A stretch of DNA of 64,000 nucleotides from Billgrantia tianxiuensis. Its GTDB lineage: Bacteria > Pseudomonadota > Gammaproteobacteria > Pseudomonadales > Halomonadaceae. The notes beneath the pieces are model-generated. The model was not told the DNA's origin. It saw only the letters and a list, made by a program, of their open reading frames with translations, and searched no databases. Below are positions 1-10,213 of this stretch, piece after piece. Position numbers and translations under genes: made by a program. The first letter of the stretch is position 1; each line of letters starts with the position of its first letter. The stretch covers positions 3,162,001 through 3,226,000 of the forward strand of contig NZ_CP035042.1 in assembly GCF_009834345.1 (NCBI RefSeq), written 5' to 3'.

Positions 1-2
1 AT

Positions 3-221
3 CTCTCCAGACAGCTCAGGACGCCGCCCTGCCCGATCCACCGCCTCGTCGGCGAGCGGGACAGATTGGTGGGAAAGACAGCCCAATTGGAGGCCGACCT
101 GCTCCTCGCCGACAACGGCCACTGCCCGATGTTGACGCGCCCGGACGCTCTGGCAAGTCATCTCCTGATGCTGTTGCACGATAGCGCTCTTCTACCGGAC
201 GACGGCGAGGTCGTCGTATGA
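3..221 (+). CDS. bioH: Pimeloyl-ACP methyl ester esterase, C-terminal end (partial)
   Basis: The reading frame is open from the window edge to a TGA at 219-221 (about 72 codons). It reads like the C-terminal third of an alpha/beta hydrolase: a VGERD segment carrying the acidic residue of the triad, then a DNGHCPML segment carrying the catalytic His. BioH hydrolyses the methyl ester of pimeloyl-ACP, reversing the step made by BioC, to release pimeloyl-ACP for BioF. The stop overlaps the bioC start in an ATGA arrangement, so translation is probably coupled. The identity rests on these two motifs plus the bioC-bioD context. A generic hydrolase cannot be excluded because the nucleophile region lies outside the window. 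Confidence 0.7.
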   Translation, partial: LSRQLRTPPCPIHRLVGERDRLVGKTAQLEADLLLADNGHCPMLTRPDALASHLLMLLHDSALLPDDGEVVV

Positions 222-1024
222 CGAGGGCTCTGCAATACGCCACCGCCCCCTGCGAAGCCAGTGCCTGGCGCCGGCATGTGGCACGCGCCTTCTCGCGCTC
301 GTCGGAACGCTACACCCGCCTGGCCAAGGCGCAGCAGCAGATGGGCGAGTCACTCTGGCCCCTGCTCCCTCCACGGGCGAGCCGCGTACTCGATCTGGGC
401 TGCGGCCCCGGCCACTGGAGCCGGCGTTTGGCAACACGGTTCGGCTCGGAGTGCCGCGTGTTCGGTCTCGACCTGGCCCCGGGCATGCTCGAGGCCGCTC
501 GCCACGAGACACCCGCCAATGTCGACTGGCTGTGTGCGGACGCTGCCGCCCTGCCCCTGGCCGACGGCCAGTTGGATCTGGTGTTCTCCAACCTGGCCAT
601 TCAGTGGTGCCCGGATCTCGATAGCGTGATGACGGAACTTCATCGGGTGCTGCGTCCCGGCGGCCGTGCGGTGATCAACACTCTGGGTCCCGGCACACTG
701 AGCGAGGTCGCCCAAGCCTGGTCGTCGCCCCAGGCCCTGCTCGACTTTCGCTCGCGAGATCGACACCTGGCCTGTGCACACCTGGCCGGCTTCGCCCACG
801 TTCACTGCCACGAGGTCACCGAGCGCTTCTTCTATCCCGACTTGGCAGCGGTCATGGATTCGATCAAGGGGGTCGGTGCCCAGACCCCACGCCCCGCCAC
901 GCGTCTGACCCGCTCCGACCTGGCCCGGGCCCAGCGGTGCTTCGAAGCACTGCGCGAGCCAGCTGGACTGCCGGTCAGCTATCGGCGCCTGACCCTCATT
1001 CTCGACAAGGAAGCGGAAGCATGA
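218..1024 (+). CDS. bioC: Malonyl-ACP O-methyltransferase BioC
   Basis: 268 residues, a usual length for BioC. SAM-dependent class I methyltransferase: glycine-rich motif I VLDLGCGPG at residues 57-65, an acidic motif II in FGLDLAPGM, and DLVFSNLAIQW as the post-I/motif IV region, which is typical of BioC. It methylates the free carboxyl of malonyl-ACP (or malonyl-CoA) so that fatty-acid synthesis can build the pimeloyl chain. The ATG overlaps the upstream bioH-like stop by ATGA, and its own stop overlaps bioD the same way, giving a tight bioH-bioC-bioD operon. Confidence 0.93.
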   Translation: MTRALQYATAPCEASAWRRHVARAFSRSSERYTRLAKAQQQMGESLWPLLPPRASRVLDLGCGPGHWSRRLATRFGSECRVFGLDLAPGMLEAARHETPANVDWLCADAAALPLADGQLDLVFSNLAIQWCPDLDSVMTELHRVLRPGGRAVINTLGPGTLSEVAQAWSSPQALLDFRSRDRHLACAHLAGFAHVHCHEVTERFFYPDLAAVMDSIKGVGAQTPRPATRLTRSDLARAQRCFEALREPAGLPVSYRRLTLILDKEAEA

Positions 1025-1722
1025 CGCGTTATTTCATCACCGGCACCGACACCGATGCCGGCAAGACCCTGGTGACCGCCGGACTATTGGCACTGGCCCG
1101 CTCGCGCGGCCTGAGCACCCTGGGGCTCAAACCCATCGCCTCGGGCTGCCGGCGTACCGGCGCCGGCCTGCGCAACGACGATGCCCTCGCCCTGATGGCG
1201 CGTAGCGTACCGGCACTGGCCTACGAGACGGTCAACCCCTTTGCCTTCGAGCCGGCCATCGCCCCGCACCTGGCGACTCGCCAGGCGGGGACGAACATCA
1301 GCCTCGCCCAGCTTGGCGAACATGTCGCTCCGCTGCTGGAAGAGCCGCGTGACCTCATCCTGGTGGAGGGTGCCGGGGGTTGGCGCGTACCGCTCAACGA
1401 CAGCGAGGATCTCTCAGGGCTGGCCACTCATCTCGACCTGCCGGTGATCCTCGTGGTCGGTCTCAGGCTCGGCTGCCTCAATCATGCCCGCCTGACGGCC
1501 GAGGCCATACGCGCGGATGGGGCGAAGCTGGCTGGCTGGGTCGGCAACCTGCTGGCTGCCGACTTCGCCCGTGACGCCTCGCTCTATGCCGACAACCTCG
1601 CCACCCTGCAGCACACCCTCGATGCACCATGCCTGGGGGTAGTGCCACGCCTGAGCCGGGTGGCGCCGGCCAGACGCCCGGAAGCCGCCGTGGCTCATCT
1701 CGAGCTACCCGAAGGCGATTGA
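1021..1722 (+). CDS. bioD: Dethiobiotin synthetase BioD
   Basis: 233 residues. The P-loop variant GTDTDAGKT lies at residues 8-16, followed by the LKPIASG segment and a VEGAGGW motif, all characteristic of BioD. It carboxylates 7,8-diaminopelargonate with ATP and CO2 to form dethiobiotin. An open frame extends upstream to 937, but the ATG at 1021 is chosen because the family begins right at MTRYFITGTDT and because it overlaps the bioC stop (ATGA). The stop codon TGA (1720-1722) is itself part of the -35 element of the downstream tRNA promoter. Confidence 0.95.
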   Translation: MTRYFITGTDTDAGKTLVTAGLLALARSRGLSTLGLKPIASGCRRTGAGLRNDDALALMARSVPALAYETVNPFAFEPAIAPHLATRQAGTNISLAQLGEHVAPLLEEPRDLILVEGAGGWRVPLNDSEDLSGLATHLDLPVILVVGLRLGCLNHARLTAEAIRADGAKLAGWVGNLLAADFARDASLYADNLATLQHTLDAPCLGVVPRLSRVAPARRPEAAVAHLELPEGD

Positions 1723-1746
1723 CTTGCGACCGAGGGTCCGTACAAT
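1719..1746 (+). promoter_or_regulatory. Sigma-70 promoter of tRNA-Leu
   Basis: TTGACT (1719-1724), a 16-base spacer and TACAAT (1741-1746), 20 bases before the first tRNA base. Both boxes differ from consensus by one base. The -35 box overlaps the bioD stop codon. Confidence 0.8.
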
Positions 1747-1766
1747 GTGGACGCCTGCCCAGCCCT

Positions 1767-1851
<85 letters not shown>

Positions 1852-2043
1852 TCATGGCTCGCGCCTGCCGAGTTTCGTGACGTCTTCGCCACGGTTTCCC
1901 CCTTTTCTACGGTTTCCTGCGTTCCCGTTTGCGACAGCGCTGCGCTGCCGCCGTGCTTTCGTGCGTCCTTCACACGTACAAGACGGAATATCCTTACACT
2001 CCTCCTCGCTCGAACTCATCCCCTCGCCCGCTTCGGAGGCACG
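1852..2043 (+). other. tRNA to bioA spacer (bioA leader)
   Basis: 192 bases without a supportable gene. It holds T/C-rich sequence, a possible -10 (TACACT, about 1996) without a good -35, and the bioA ribosome binding site GGAGG at 2035-2039, four bases before the ATG. I see no BirA-type operator. Confidence 0.4.
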
Positions 2044-3310
2044 ATGACATCTCCCGTCTGGCATCCCTATGCCCACCTGCTCACCCAGCAAGCCGCCCCA
2101 AGGTCGTTGGCGGCGAAGGACCCCGTTTTACCTTGGAGAGCGGCGAGACGCTGCTCGATGCCACCTGCTCCTGGTGGTGCATGATCCATGGTTATGCCCA
2201 TCCGCGCCTGGTAAACGCCATCAAGGAACAGGCCGACGCCCTGTGCCACGTGATGCTGGGAGGCCTCATCCATGAGCCCGCCGAACGCCTGGCCCGGGAA
2301 CTGGTCAGGATCACGCCAACGGGGCTCAACCACGTTTTCTTCTCCGACAGCGGCTCGGTGGGCATGGAAGTCGCCATGAAGATGGCGGTGCAGTACCACC
2401 ATCTGCGCGGCAAGCCAGAGAAGCATCGCATGCTGTCGCTAATGAAGGCCTACCATGGGGATACCAGCGGCTGCATGGCGGTATGCGATCCCGAGGAGGG
2501 CATGCACAGCCTGTTTTCGGGCTATCTGCCGCGCCACCACTTCGCCCCGGCGCCCAAGGCTGCCTATGATGCCGAACCCGACGCGGTAGCGCGCGACCTC
2601 GACGCCCTGCGCGCCGTACTGGAACGGCACCATCATGAAATCGCCGCGCTGCTGATGGAGCCGCTGCTGCAAGCCGCCGGCGGCCTCAACATGACCTCAC
2701 CGCTCTATCTGAAGGGCGCGCGGGAACTCTGCGACGAATACGACGTGCTGCTGGTATTCGATGAAGTCGCCACCGGATTCGGCCGTACCGGCAGGCTGTT
2801 CGCCGCCGACCACGCCGCTGTCACGCCGGACATCATGGTGCTCTCCAAGGGACTGACAGGCGGCTACCTAGGCCATGCCGCGACGCTGGCCACCGACCGC
2901 GTGCACGATGCCTTCATTGGCGAGTCACCCCTGCACGCCTTCATGCATGGCCCCACCTTCATGGGCAACCCGCTGGCCTGTCGCGTGGCGCTGGAGAGCC
3001 TCGCCGTGTTCGAGGAAGAGAACTACCTGGACAAGATCGTCGCTCTCAACCGCGTGCTGTGTGAAGAGCTGCTGGATGACGAAGCGCTGCGGCATCTCCC
3101 ACAGGTTGCGGACGTTCGCGTGCTGGGGCCACTGCGGTAATCGAAGTGACGGATGCCGCATACCTCGAGGGCGCCGCGGCATTCGCCCGTGGCCGTGGCG
3201 TCTGGCTGCGCCCCTTCGGGCGCTGGCTCTACACCATGCCGGCCTACATCACGCCCGAGGCGGACATGCGTCTCATCACGCACACGATGAAGGGCTGGTT
3301 CCTGAAATAA
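2044..3310 (+). CDS. bioA: Adenosylmethionine-8-amino-7-oxononanoate aminotransferase BioA (two frame breaks)
   Basis: Fold-type I PLP aminotransferase that converts KAPA to DAPA with SAM as amino donor. The protein starts MTSPVWHPYAHL at 2044 behind GGAGG. The core holds CSWWCMIHGYAHP, the cofactor lysine in LSKGLTGGYLG (about residue 269) and a C-terminal segment WLRPFGRWLYTMP. The frame is broken twice: at the C run 2096-2099 (frame 1 to frame 0) and at the G run 3125-3128 (frame 0 to frame 2). One extra C and one extra G restore a continuous protein of about 422 residues, the normal length. Both breaks match a window-wide pattern, so I treat the gene as intact. If the sequence is right, it is a pseudogene. 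Confidence 0.85.
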
Positions 3311-3333
3311 GAGGCGCTTGCCGGGCCGAACGC

Positions 3334-3361
3334 GACAGCGCCGCCCGAAGGCGGCGCTGTC
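3334..3361. terminator. Hairpin between convergent bioA and lpxC
   Basis: Perfect 12-bp stem (GACAGCGCCGCC, 3334-3345, with 3350-3361) and a CGAA loop. There is no T-run on either side, so it may be a weak bidirectional terminator or an mRNA 3' stabiliser. Confidence 0.6.
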
Positions 3362-3390
3362 GTCATGAGGCTGTTGCGCAGCTCGCTGCG

Positions 3391-4301
3391 TCAGGCCATG
3401 GCGGGCTGAGCGTAGGAGATCGGCGCCAGCTCGCGCTCGTTCTCGAAGGTGACGATCTCGTAGGCATCGGGCTGGGCCAGCAGCGCCCGGCACAGTTGGT
3501 TGTTCAGCGCATGGCCTGACTTCACGCCGCGGAACTCGCCGATCAGGCTATGTCCCAGCAGGTAGAGATCGCCGATGGCATCGAGCACCTTGTGCTTGAC
3601 GAACTCGTCCTCATAGCGCAACCCACCTTCGTTGACGATGCGATACTCGTCGACCACGATGGCATTGTCGAGGCTACCGCCCAGCGCCAGGTTGTTGGCG
3701 CGCAGGTATTCGAGATCGCGCATGAAGCCGAAGGTTCTCGCCCGCGAAACCTCCTTGACGAAGGAGGTCGTGGAGAAATCCACCACGGCGGTCTGCTTCT
3801 GCTCTTCGAAGACCGGATGGTCGAACTCGATGGCGAACGTCACCTTGAAGCCCTGATGCGGCAGGAAGCGAGCCTCCTTGCCATCATCTTTCACTACCAC
3901 TTCACGCTTGATGCGGATGAACTTCTTGGGCGCCTCCTGCTCGGCGATACCAGCCGACTGGATCAGGAACACGAACGGTCCGGCGCTGCCATCCATGATC
4001 GGCACTTCGGGAGCGCTGAGATCGATATAGGCGTTATCGATTCCCAGCCCAGCCAATGCCGACATGAGGTGCTCCACGGTCGCCACCTTGACGTCGCCGC
4101 GGGAAAGCGCGGTGCACAGTGTCGTGTCGGTGACCAAGGAGGCACTGGCCGGAAGCTGGACTTCAGGCTCCAGGTCCGTACGCACGAACACGATACCAGT
4201 GTTCACCGGGCCGGGCGCAAGGTCAGGTAGACCTTCTTCCCGGAATGAAGACCGACGCCGGTGGCGCGGATGGTATTTTGCAGGGTGCGTTGTCTGATCA
4301 T
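3391..4301 (-). CDS. lpxC: UDP-3-O-acyl-N-acetylglucosamine deacetylase LpxC (one frame break)
   Basis: Zn-dependent deacetylase for the committed step of lipid A synthesis. Zinc ligands are visible in TVEHLMSAL (His) and in HKVLDAIGD (His and Asp), with the family signature [11 protein letters not shown] between. The true N-terminus ([14 protein letters not shown] at 4301-4299) lies in a different frame from the rest. The break is at the G run 4208-4210 (CCC on the coding strand), where one added C restores LRPAPVNTG and a normal length of 303 residues. It is the last gene of the dcw cluster, downstream of ftsZ, with its own promoter. Confidence 0.93.
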
Positions 4302-4341
4302 GGGCAGTAGCCAGGCCGTTGTATGTTATCAAACACCGTTC

Positions 4342-4370
4342 ACTATAACACCGAACGAGTGTTTCAACAA
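4342..4370 (-). promoter_or_regulatory. Promoter of lpxC
   Basis: On the minus strand: TTGTTG (4370-4365), a 17-base spacer, TATAGT (4347-4342), giving a leader of roughly 35 bases before the lpxC ATG. It lies in an A/T-rich 111-base gap between ftsZ and lpxC. Confidence 0.6.
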
Positions 4371-4412
4371 AAAAACATCTCCTGGCCCTGCCTAAGCGTG
4401 CAATAGCTTTTG

Positions 4413-5585
4413 TCAATCGGCTTGACGACGCAGGAAGGCCGGGATATCGAGATAATCGTCCAACTCCTGAGGCGAACGACGCTTCTCCGGTTGCGGCTTG
4501 GCCGCTTCCTGAGGCTCGGCCTTGGGCATCGCGCTCTGCTGGCGCATGGCCGGCTGCGCACGCTGACGATATTCGCTGCCTTCGTTGCGCTTGACGGTCT
4601 CGCGCCCGGCAGTCGCCTTGACCTGGCGCCCCTCGAGACCCGCAGCCACCACGGTGACCCGCAATTCGTCGGACATATCCATATCGATGGAAGTGCCCAC
4701 CACGATGGTGGCGTCCTGGGAGGCGAACTCCTGAACAGTGGCACCGACATCGTTGAACTCGCCGATGGAAAGGTCCGGGCCGGCGGTGATGTTGACCAGG
4801 ATGCCGCGTGCGCCGTGCAAGTCGATATCCTCCAGCAGCGGGCTGCGGATGGCCTTCTCGGCGGCCTCGCGGGCACGGTTCTCGCCGGTGGCGCCGCCGG
4901 TGCCCATCATCGCCATGCCCATCTCGGACATCACGGTGCGCACGTCGGCGAAGTCGACGTTGATGATGCCGGGGCTGGTGATCAGCTCGGCAATCCCCTG
5001 CACGGCGCCCAACAACACGTCGTTGGCAGCACTAAAGGCGGTCAGCAGGCTGGCGTTCTTGCCCAGCACCGAGAGCAGCTTCTCGTTGGGAATGGTGATC
5101 AGCGAGTCGACGTGCTCCGACAGCTCCTTCATGCCTTCTTCGGCCACGCGCATGCGCTTCGGCCCTTCGAACGGGAACGGGCGAGTGACGACAGCCACGG
5201 TGAGGATACCCAGCTCCTTGGCGATCTGGGCCACGACCGGCGCCCCGCCGGTACCGGTACCGCCGCCCATGCCGGCCGTAATGAAGACCATGTCGGCACC
5301 GCTGATCAGCTCGGCGATACGCTCACGATCCTCCATGGCGGCCTGACGCCCCACATCGGGGTTGGCGCCAGCACCCAGCCCCTTGGTGATCTCGTTGCCG
5401 AGCTGGAGTACGGTCTTGGCGGCCACCCGCTTGAGCGCCTGGGCATCCGTGTTGGCGCAGATGAACTCGACGCCTTCGATATTGCTCTCGACCATGTGGT
5501 TCACGGCGTTGCCGCCGCCGCCGCCCACACCGACGACCTTGATGACCGCACTGCTCGAGGGTGCGCTATCTACCAGTTCGAACAT
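4413..5585 (-). CDS. ftsZ: Cell division tubulin homologue FtsZ
   Basis: 390 residues, full length. The GTPase forms the cytokinetic Z ring. The nucleotide-binding sites are visible as [12 protein letters not shown] near the N-terminus and the tubulin signature GGGTGTG. A variable Gln/Ala/Pro/Glu-rich linker (about 320-370) leads to the conserved C-terminal peptide [14 protein letters not shown], which binds FtsA and ZipA. It follows ftsA by 33 bases. Confidence 0.98.
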   Translation of the reverse strand: MFELVDSAPSSSAVIKVVGVGGGGGNAVNHMVESNIEGVEFICANTDAQALKRVAAKTVLQLGNEITKGLGAGANPDVGRQAAMEDRERIAELISGADMVFITAGMGGGTGTGGAPVVAQIAKELGILTVAVVTRPFPFEGPKRMRVAEEGMKELSEHVDSLITIPNEKLLSVLGKNASLLTAFSAANDVLLGAVQGIAELITSPGIINVDFADVRTVMSEMGMAMMGTGGATGENRAREAAEKAIRSPLLEDIDLHGARGILVNITAGPDLSIGEFNDVGATVQEFASQDATIVVGTSIDMDMSDELRVTVVAAGLEGRQVKATAGRETVKRNEGSEYRQRAQPAMRQQSAMPKAEPQEAAKPQPEKRRSPQELDDYLDIPAFLRRQAD

Positions 5586-5618
5586 AAGCCCCGTCTCCTG
5601 GACCGCGCCGCGGCCCTA

Positions 5619-6901
5619 TTAGAAATTTCCTTTCAACCAGCCCTTGAGTTTTGCCAGCGCCGGAATCCCTTCCCATCCTCCACGCTGGGAGACGTCATCG
5701 CGCCTAGGCGGCGCTGCCACCACTCTACCCCCGCGACCATGCCCTTGCCGAGCCTCCTGAAGGGCGTAATGTAGCAAACCTACGCCGGTGGAATAAATCG
5801 GGTTGCGCACCACGTCGGAAAGCCCGCGCACGTTATGAGGGCAGGCGATGCGCACCGGCATATGGAAAATCTCCTCGGCCAGCTCGACGACACCCTCCAT
5901 GCGCGAGGTGCCACCGGTGAGCACTACACCGGCAGCCACCAGATCCTCGTAGCCACTGCGCCGCAGTTCGTCGCGGATCAGCGTGAACAGCTCCTCGTAG
6001 CGCGGTTCCACCACTTCGGCCAGGGCCTGACGCGACAGGTCGCGAGACGGTCGATCACCCACGCTCGGTACCTTGATCATTTCGTCGCTGGCGGCCAGCT
6101 GCGTCAGGGCGCAGGCGTACTTGACCTTGATTTCCTCGGCATATTGGGTCGGGGTGCGCAGCGCCATGGCGATGTCGTTGGTCACCTGATCGCCGGCAAT
6201 CGGAATCACTGCCGTATGCCGAATGGCACCTTCGGTAAACACGGCGATATCGGTGGTTCCCCCTCCGATATCGACCATGCAAACGCCAAGTTCGCGTTCG
6301 TCCTCGGTCAGTACCGCCATGCTCGAAGCCAGTTGCTCGAGGATGATGGCATCGACTTCGAGCCCGCAGCGACGCACACATTTATCGATGTTTTGTACCG
6401 CATTGAGTGCAGCAGTCACCAGATGCACGCGCGCCTCGAGACGCACGCCGGACATGCCGAGCGGCTCACGAATGCCCCTTGGGTGTCGATGGCGAACTCC
6501 TGGGGTAGCACATGCAGGACACGCTGCCCTTCGGAGATGGCCCGCGCCCGAGCGGAATCGATGACACGATCGATATCGGAAGGCGTCACTTCGCGCTCTT
6601 TAATCGCAACCACGCCGTCGGAGTTCATCGAACTGATATGACTGCCGGCCACCCCGACATACACCGAATGGATGTCACAGCCTGCCATCAGCTCGGCCTC
6701 TTCCACGGCGCGCTGGATCGACTGCACGGTCGACTCGATGTTGATCACCACGCCCTTTTTCATGCCGCGAGAAGGGTGCGACCCGATCCCGGCAATCTCG
6801 ATGCCGCCGTCATCGGTAGGCTGTCCGACGATGGCCACTACCTTGGACGTTCCGATGTCCAGTCCGACAACCATATTAGATGAGTTGGAAGTGACAGCCA
6901 T
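5619..6901 (-). CDS. ftsA: Cell division actin homologue FtsA (one frame break)
   Basis: Actin-like ATPase that tethers FtsZ to the membrane. The N-terminal phosphate loop is VVGLDIGTSKVVAIVG. The second actin phosphate motif is [13 protein letters not shown], and the C-terminal amphipathic helix ends LKGWLKGNF. The frame breaks at the C run 6475-6478, right after AIDTQ. One added G on the coding strand restores GGIREPLGMSGV and a 427-residue protein. FtsA is normally essential, so a sequence error is more likely than a mutation. Confidence 0.95.
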
Positions 6902-6971
6902 GCGCCGGAGTGTCTCCTGAAACTTGACCCGCTGAGCGTTCCATTAATTCTGATAAATGGTCATTGCGCCC

Positions 6972-6977
6972 ATTATA
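6972..6977 (-). promoter_or_regulatory. Possible internal promoter (-10) for ftsA-ftsZ
   Basis: A perfect TATAAT on the minus strand about 70 bases before ftsA, inside the 196-base ftsQ-ftsA gap, which is the largest gap in the cluster. No good -35 is seen at 16-18 bases. Internal ftsAZ promoters are known in related bacteria. Confidence 0.4.
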
Positions 6978-7097
6978 GAAACAACTGGCGTTAAACCACC
7001 AGTCCATTGCGAAAAACCTGGTTCACGATACGGGTTATTGAAGACAAAGAAAATAGCGCGGCGGCTGCAAGATGAGGCCGGTGCGTGACATCGGGTT

Positions 7098-7820
7098 TCA
7101 TCCTGTACCGTCGCCCTCCTCCTCAATCTCGGTTTCGCCATGCCAGGCCACGGCCACACCGTTGGGATAACGCAGGTCGATGTAGCGGATATGCGTCGCT
7201 TGCGAACCGAGCTGACGCTGCCAGGCGGCGGCGAGTCTGGCCAGACGCGCCTCACGGTCGCTACGACCCAGCATTACCCAGACACCGTCGTCGAGCTGAA
7301 AGCGCCAGGCGCCGCGCGGCTCCAGCCGCAGTTGGGTAATGGTCAAGCCCAGCGCTTCGAAGCGCGGCTTCAACCGGTCGTGATAGGCCAGAACCTCGGC
7401 CCCGCTACCTACCGGACCGGCCAGGTCCGGCAGATCTTCAGGTGGCGCTACCGGGGCAAAGGCAAACGGTTCGCCCTTGGGGTTGAGCAGATAGTCATCG
7501 TTCCAGCGGGCCACCGGAACCTGCTCGACCAGCTCGAATGCCAACGTATAGGGCCACTCGCGTGCCAGCCGTACCTCGGCCAGCCAGTCGATGTTGCGTG
7601 CACGGCGGCGCAGCTCGGGAAGATCCGCCGACAGCCAGGTCTGACCCTGCAGCAGCGGCGCCAACTGCGAGCGCAGATAGTCGGCACTGACATGCTGCAA
7701 CTCGCCGCGAATCGCGACCCGTTCGATGGGACGATCGAGCCAAGTCCACAGGGCGCGTCCCCCGGCACCCAGCAGTATCAGCAGCAGCAGAATTCCCAAC
7801 GTCGAGCCGCGTGTGGTCAT
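7098..7820 (-). CDS. ftsQ: Cell division protein FtsQ
   Basis: 240 residues. A single membrane segment (about 8-27, ILLLLILLGAGG) is followed by a POTRA domain starting IERVAIRGELQHVSADYL and an FtsQ beta domain. This bitopic divisome protein bridges FtsL/FtsB and FtsN on the periplasmic side. It starts within the ddl stop (4-base overlap). The cytoplasmic tail is very short compared with E. coli FtsQ. Confidence 0.93.
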   Translation of the reverse strand: MTTRGSTLGILLLLILLGAGGRALWTWLDRPIERVAIRGELQHVSADYLRSQLAPLLQGQTWLSADLPELRRRARNIDWLAEVRLAREWPYTLAFELVEQVPVARWNDDYLLNPKGEPFAFAPVAPPEDLPDLAGPVGSGAEVLAYHDRLKPRFEALGLTITQLRLEPRGAWRFQLDDGVWVMLGRSDREARLARLAAAWQRQLGSQATHIRYIDLRYPNGVAVAWHGETEIEEEGDGTG

Positions 7821-8746
7821 GCCCGGCGTGGCTCCAGCGTGGTGGCCAGTATCTGCAGCACCAGTTCGTCGAAACCCATGCCGGCATGGGCAGCCGCTTG
7901 AGGCACCAGGCTATGGTCGGTCATTCCCGGCGAGGTATTGGCTTCGATCAGCCAGAAGCGCCCTTCGCCATCGCACATCACGTCGATGCGCCCCCACCCC
8001 TCGCCGCCGATGGCCTCGAAGGCCTGGCGACACAGCTCGCCGAGCTCCGCCTCCTGTGTGGCCTCGAGCCCACAGGGCAGATGGTAGCGCGTATCGTTGG
8101 AATTGTACTTGGCCTCGTAATCGTAGAAGCCGCTAGGGACTTCGACGCGGATGGCGGGCAACACGCGCGCGCCCAGCAGCGAAACCGTGTACTCCTCACC
8201 GCGAATGAAGCGCTCGGCCATGACCCGTGCATCGAAGCGAGCCGCCTCATGGTAAGCCGCTTCCAGGGCCTCACGGCTTTCGACGATGCTGATGCCCAGG
8301 GTAGAGCCCTCGTGCACCGGCTTGACGATCAGCGGTAGACCCAGCCGGGCCACGATGTCTTCCCAATCGGAATCGGCTTCGAGCATCAGCGATTCGGGAG
8401 TGGGCAGCCCCACGGCCTGCCAGACCAACTTGGTACGCTGCTTGTCCATGCCCAGCGCCGAGGCCAGCACGCCGCTGCCGGTGTAGGGGATGCCGAGCAG
8501 CTCGAGCGCCCCCTGCAGGGTGCCGTCTTCCCCACCCCGACCATGCAGGGCAATGAATACGCGATCAGGGGCAAGCGCTTCGAGACCGACTAGCCCGCCG
8601 TCGGCGGGATCGTAGCCAATCACGTCGACGCCGCTACGCTCGAGTGCCGCCAACACCGCCGCGCCACTTCTGAGGGATACCTCGCGCTCGGCGGAATTTC
8701 CACCGTACAGTACGGCGACCCGCCCAAACTCGCTTGCCCGCATCAT
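7817..8746 (-). CDS. ddlB: D-alanine--D-alanine ligase
   Basis: 309 residues, ATP-grasp fold. The N-terminal substrate loop is [18 protein letters not shown], followed by HGRGGEDG, the ATP-grasp segment [16 protein letters not shown] and the metal-binding [14 protein letters not shown]. It makes D-Ala-D-Ala for MurF. Two ATGs are adjacent. The first (8746) overlaps the murC stop as ATGA and is preferred. Confidence 0.96.
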   Translation of the reverse strand: MMRASEFGRVAVLYGGNSAEREVSLRSGAAVLAALERSGVDVIGYDPADGGLVGLEALAPDRVFIALHGRGGEDGTLQGALELLGIPYTGSGVLASALGMDKQRTKLVWQAVGLPTPESLMLEADSDWEDIVARLGLPLIVKPVHEGSTLGISIVESREALEAAYHEAARFDARVMAERFIRGEEYTVSLLGARVLPAIRVEVPSGFYDYEAKYNSNDTRYHLPCGLEATQEAELGELCRQAFEAIGGEGWGRIDVMCDGEGRFWLIEANTSPGMTDHSLVPQAAAHAGMGFDELVLQILATTLEPRRA

Positions 8747-10155
8747 AGCTCCACCTCATCGAGAATCAGTCGGCTCTCGGCCAGCCCCAGCGCGATACCG
8801 CCCACATCACCCGCACCCTGAGTGATCAGGATGTCGTCGGCTCGCAATACCTTGGCCAGCAGTGCCGGCAGCTCCGACTTGTGCTGCACGAAAATCGGAT
8901 CGAGCGTGCCACGCTGACGTATGGAGCCCGCCAGGGTCTTGCCGTCGGCCCCAGGGATCGGGGTCTCTCCGGCGCTGTAGACGTCAAGCAGCAACAGCAC
9001 GTCGACTCCGGCAAGCACACGCACGAAGTCCTCGTAGAGATCGCGCGTGCGAGTGAAGCGGTGCGGCTGGTAGATCATCACCAGCCGTCGCTGGGGCCAG
9101 CCGGCCCGCACCGCCTTGATCACCATCTCCACCTCACGCGGGTGGTGGCCATAATCATCCACCAGCATCACCTCGCCGCTACCGCTCGGTGGCGCGAAAT
9201 GCCCATGCACCTGGAAGCGGCGCCCTACCCCGGCGAACCCGGCCAGCCCGCGCAGAATGGCGGCATCGTCGACGCCGGCATCGGTTGCCACGGCGATCGC
9301 CGCCAGGGCGTTGAGCGCATTGTGCCGACCCGGCATGCCCAGGCGTACCTGCAGCGGTGCCAGCCCATCGGGGCGCAGCGCGGTGAAGGAAACCTCTCCC
9401 CCCTGCTGGGTGAAGTCGGCAATCCGGTAGTCAGCATCCTCGCTGAAGCCGTAGGTGACGAACTGTCGATGGATGCGATCGAGCAGTCCACGCACGTGCT
9501 CGTCATCGATGCACAGGATGGCCAGGCCGTAAAAGGGCAGGTTATGCAGGAACTCGATGAAGGTACCCTTGAGCCGTTCGAAATCGCCGCCGTAGGTACT
9601 CATGTGATCGGCGTCGATGTTGGTGACAATGGACACCATCGGCTGCAGGTGGAGGAACGAAGCGTCCGACTCGTCGGCCTCGGCGACCAGGTAGTCGCCC
9701 TCGCCCAACCGGGCATTGGTACCGGCGCTGGTCAGCTTGCCGCCGATGACGAAAGTCGGATCGAGCCCGCCTTCGGCCAGCAGTGTCGCCGTCAGGCTGG
9801 TAGTCGTGGTCTTGCCGTGGGTACCAGCTACCGCGATACCGTGACGGAAACGCATCAGTTCGGCCAACATCTCGGCACGGCGCACCACCGGCACGCGATG
9901 CTCCTGGGCCCAGCGAATCTCCGGATTGGCCGAATCCACGGCGGTGGAGACCACCACCACATCGGCCCCGGCAACGTTGTCCTCGGCGTGGCCGATGGCG
10001 ACGCGAATGCCATGCTCACGCAGACGGCTCACCACCGGAGAGGCTTTCAGGTCGCTGCCGCTGACCTGATAGCCCTGGTTGGCGAGCACCTCGGCGATGC
10101 CGCACATGCCGGCACCGCCGATGCCGACGAAATGGATGTGCCGAATACGGCGCAT
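8743..10155 (-). CDS. murC: UDP-N-acetylmuramate--L-alanine ligase MurC
   Basis: 470 residues. An N-terminal Rossmann domain ([17 protein letters not shown]) is followed by the Mur-ligase ATP loop [12 protein letters not shown]. The centre contains [17 protein letters not shown] metal and ligand residues, and the C-terminal domain has [10 protein letters not shown]. It adds L-Ala to UDP-MurNAc. The open frame runs 51 codons further upstream, but the ATG at 10155 matches the family start (MRRIRHIHF). An unusual hairpin covers its ribosome-binding region. Confidence 0.96.
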   Translation of the reverse strand: MRRIRHIHFVGIGGAGMCGIAEVLANQGYQVSGSDLKASPVVSRLREHGIRVAIGHAEDNVAGADVVVVSTAVDSANPEIRWAQEHRVPVVRRAEMLAELMRFRHGIAVAGTHGKTTTTSLTATLLAEGGLDPTFVIGGKLTSAGTNARLGEGDYLVAEADESDASFLHLQPMVSIVTNIDADHMSTYGGDFERLKGTFIEFLHNLPFYGLAILCIDDEHVRGLLDRIHRQFVTYGFSEDADYRIADFTQQGGEVSFTALRPDGLAPLQVRLGMPGRHNALNALAAIAVATDAGVDDAAILRGLAGFAGVGRRFQVHGHFAPPSGSGEVMLVDDYGHHPREVEMVIKAVRAGWPQRRLVMIYQPHRFTRTRDLYEDFVRVLAGVDVLLLLDVYSAGETPIPGADGKTLAGSIRQRGTLDPIFVQHKSELPALLAKVLRADDILITQGAGDVGGIALGLAESRLILDEVEL

Positions 10156-10161
10156 GCCCAG

Positions 10162-10180
10162 GCCCCGCCCATGGCGGGGC
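10162..10180 (-). promoter_or_regulatory. Hairpin over the murC translation start region
   Basis: Perfect 8-bp stem GCCCCGCC/GGCGGGGC with a 3-base loop, ending 6 bases before the murC ATG. The G-rich arm is the only Shine-Dalgarno-like sequence there, so folding would hide it. Confidence 0.5.
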
Positions 10181-10213
10181 AGCGTTGCCTGACCGGGAAC
10201 CGGCCTCAAGGTG

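Noticed and set aside
4411..4416. Perfect minus-strand TTGACA at the ftsZ stop
   Set aside because: No -10 box at 16-18 bases (AGGCAG instead); the lpxC promoter nearer the gene is better.
4410..5774. Plus-strand open frame of 454 codons antisense to ftsZ
   Set aside because: His/Gly/Leu-rich shadow of a highly conserved gene; no domain sense and no ribosome binding site.
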